Notes under the pieces: generated by a model
Seen by the model: the letters and a program-made list of their open reading frames with translations, nothing else
Databases searched by the model: none
What the model was told of the DNA's origin: nothing
Origin: Svornostia abyssi
Lineage (GTDB): Bacteria; Actinomycetota; Thermoleophilia; Solirubrobacterales; Solirubrobacteraceae
Assembly (NCBI GenBank): GCA_024666565.1
Contig: CP088295.1
Location: 1,550,001 to 1,614,000, forward strand
DNA: 64,000 nucleotides
Direction: 5' to 3'
Position numbers and translations under genes: made by a program
Shown: in pieces, positions 63,622 through 64,000 of the stretch
Layout of the letters: the number at the start of each line of letters is the position of its first letter
Position numbering within the stretch: the stretch's first letter is position 1

Positions 63622-64000
63622 ATGCCTGGCGCCGGAACCGAGGAGCAGCTCGCACAGCGGCTCGAGGAGCTGTTGTCCGTCGAGCGGTTCGCCCCGCCGG
63701 CGGCGTTCACCGACCACGCGCTGATCCCGGACGGCTCGGCCCATGCCGCGGCCGCTGCGGAGCCGGCCGCGTGGTGGGCCGAGCAGGCGAAGGCGCTGTC
63801 CTGGTTTCGTGAGCCGACGATCGTCCTCGACGACCAGGACCCGCCGTTCTACCGCTGGTTCGTCGACGGCACGATCAACGCGTCGCACGTGTGCGTGGAC
63901 CGCCACGTCGAAGCGGGGCACGGCGACCGCGTGGCGTTTCACTGGTACGGGGAGGAGGGCGAGTCGCGCGACATCACGTACGCCGACCTGCACCGCGACG
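63622..64000 (+). CDS. acs: acetate--CoA ligase, N-terminal part (cut by window end)
   Basis: 126 residues are visible from ATG 63622; AGAGGA lies nine bases upstream. WWAEQAKALSWFREPTIVLD, FYRWFVDGTINASHVCVDRH and DITYADLHRD are the N-terminal signatures of AMP-forming acetyl-CoA synthetase. The adenylation motifs lie beyond the window. It makes acetyl-CoA from acetate, CoA and ATP. Confidence 0.88.
   Translation, partial: MPGAGTEEQLAQRLEELLSVERFAPPAAFTDHALIPDGSAHAAAAAEPAAWWAEQAKALSWFREPTIVLDDQDPPFYRWFVDGTINASHVCVDRHVEAGHGDRVAFHWYGEEGESRDITYADLHRD

Overview
The window is 64 kb of very G+C-rich, densely coded DNA with no rRNA, tRNA, CRISPR array, integrase or insertion sequence that I can recognise. 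The organism is most likely a high-G+C actinobacterium, and I infer the Thermoleophilia / Solirubrobacterales branch. The grounds are extreme G/C third-position codon use, frequent GTG starts, many 4-nt ATGA/GTGA overlaps, large lineage-specific secreted proteins with Ala/Gly/Arg-rich beta domains, a DUF2630 protein, the DipZ architecture and an egtB-egtD pair. This placement is inference and was not searched.

Layout. 1-2.9 kb: a small secreted protein, two tandem VapBC-type toxin-antitoxin modules on the minus strand, and a frameshifted lipoprotein. 2.9-10.2 kb: a STAND-type ATPase regulator divergent from a giant secreted LamG/PKD protein of about 1,770 residues broken by two frameshifts. 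10.3-25.4 kb: an organosulfur-scavenging region containing two DszC/SfnC-type flavin monooxygenases, a DszA/NtaA-type and an SsuD-type luciferase-like monooxygenase, a complete oligopeptide-type ABC importer, two FMN-reductase-like proteins and a flavin reductase. It is interrupted at 12.4-14.8 kb by a three-gene cassette of visibly lower G+C content: a TIGR04255-like protein, an HTH protein with an Xre/MbcA-like tail, and an uncharacterised protein with a QTCDLV motif. 25.4-36 kb: a secreted subtilase, a methyltransferase, a DUF4395 membrane protein, a MOSC protein, a haloalkane dehalogenase, a secreted PHM-like/cupredoxin copper protein, an FAD-disulfide oxidoreductase, and a TetR regulator with a SnoaL-like partner. 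36-45.9 kb: ergothioneine genes egtB-egtD, DipZ, an ECF sigma factor with a zinc-finger partner, an Fpg/Nei glycosylase, Bcp peroxiredoxin, an alkyltransferase-like protein, methyltransferases and an ArsC-like protein. 46-55 kb: a GGDEF-EAL protein, DedA, a DEAD-box helicase, methionine aminopeptidase, hydrolases, acetyltransferases and a flippase-like protein. 55-64 kb: an NHL-repeat/collagen-like secreted protein, another giant secreted protein, a YjdJ/YjdI-like pair, a CBS protein, membrane proteins and the start of acetyl-CoA synthetase.

How the parts fit. The sulfur block looks like one sulfur-starvation regulon: the importer brings in an organosulfur compound, the two monooxygenase classes cleave C-S bonds, and the reductases supply FMNH2. 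Inverted repeats sharing AAGTAGA and GAGAATATC lie before its two outward transcription units. Many neighbours deal with thiols or redox stress (ergothioneine, Bcp, DipZ, the disulfide-type oxidoreductase).

A technical point matters for every reader. Nine genes carry an apparent +1 frameshift. Each is repaired by removing one base from a G/C run, and five of the nine lie in the same context, GCCCGGCG, where GCCGGCG restores the frame. I treat these as probable consensus errors and annotate the genes whole. The best candidate for an undescribed system is the three-gene cassette at 12,419-14,786.
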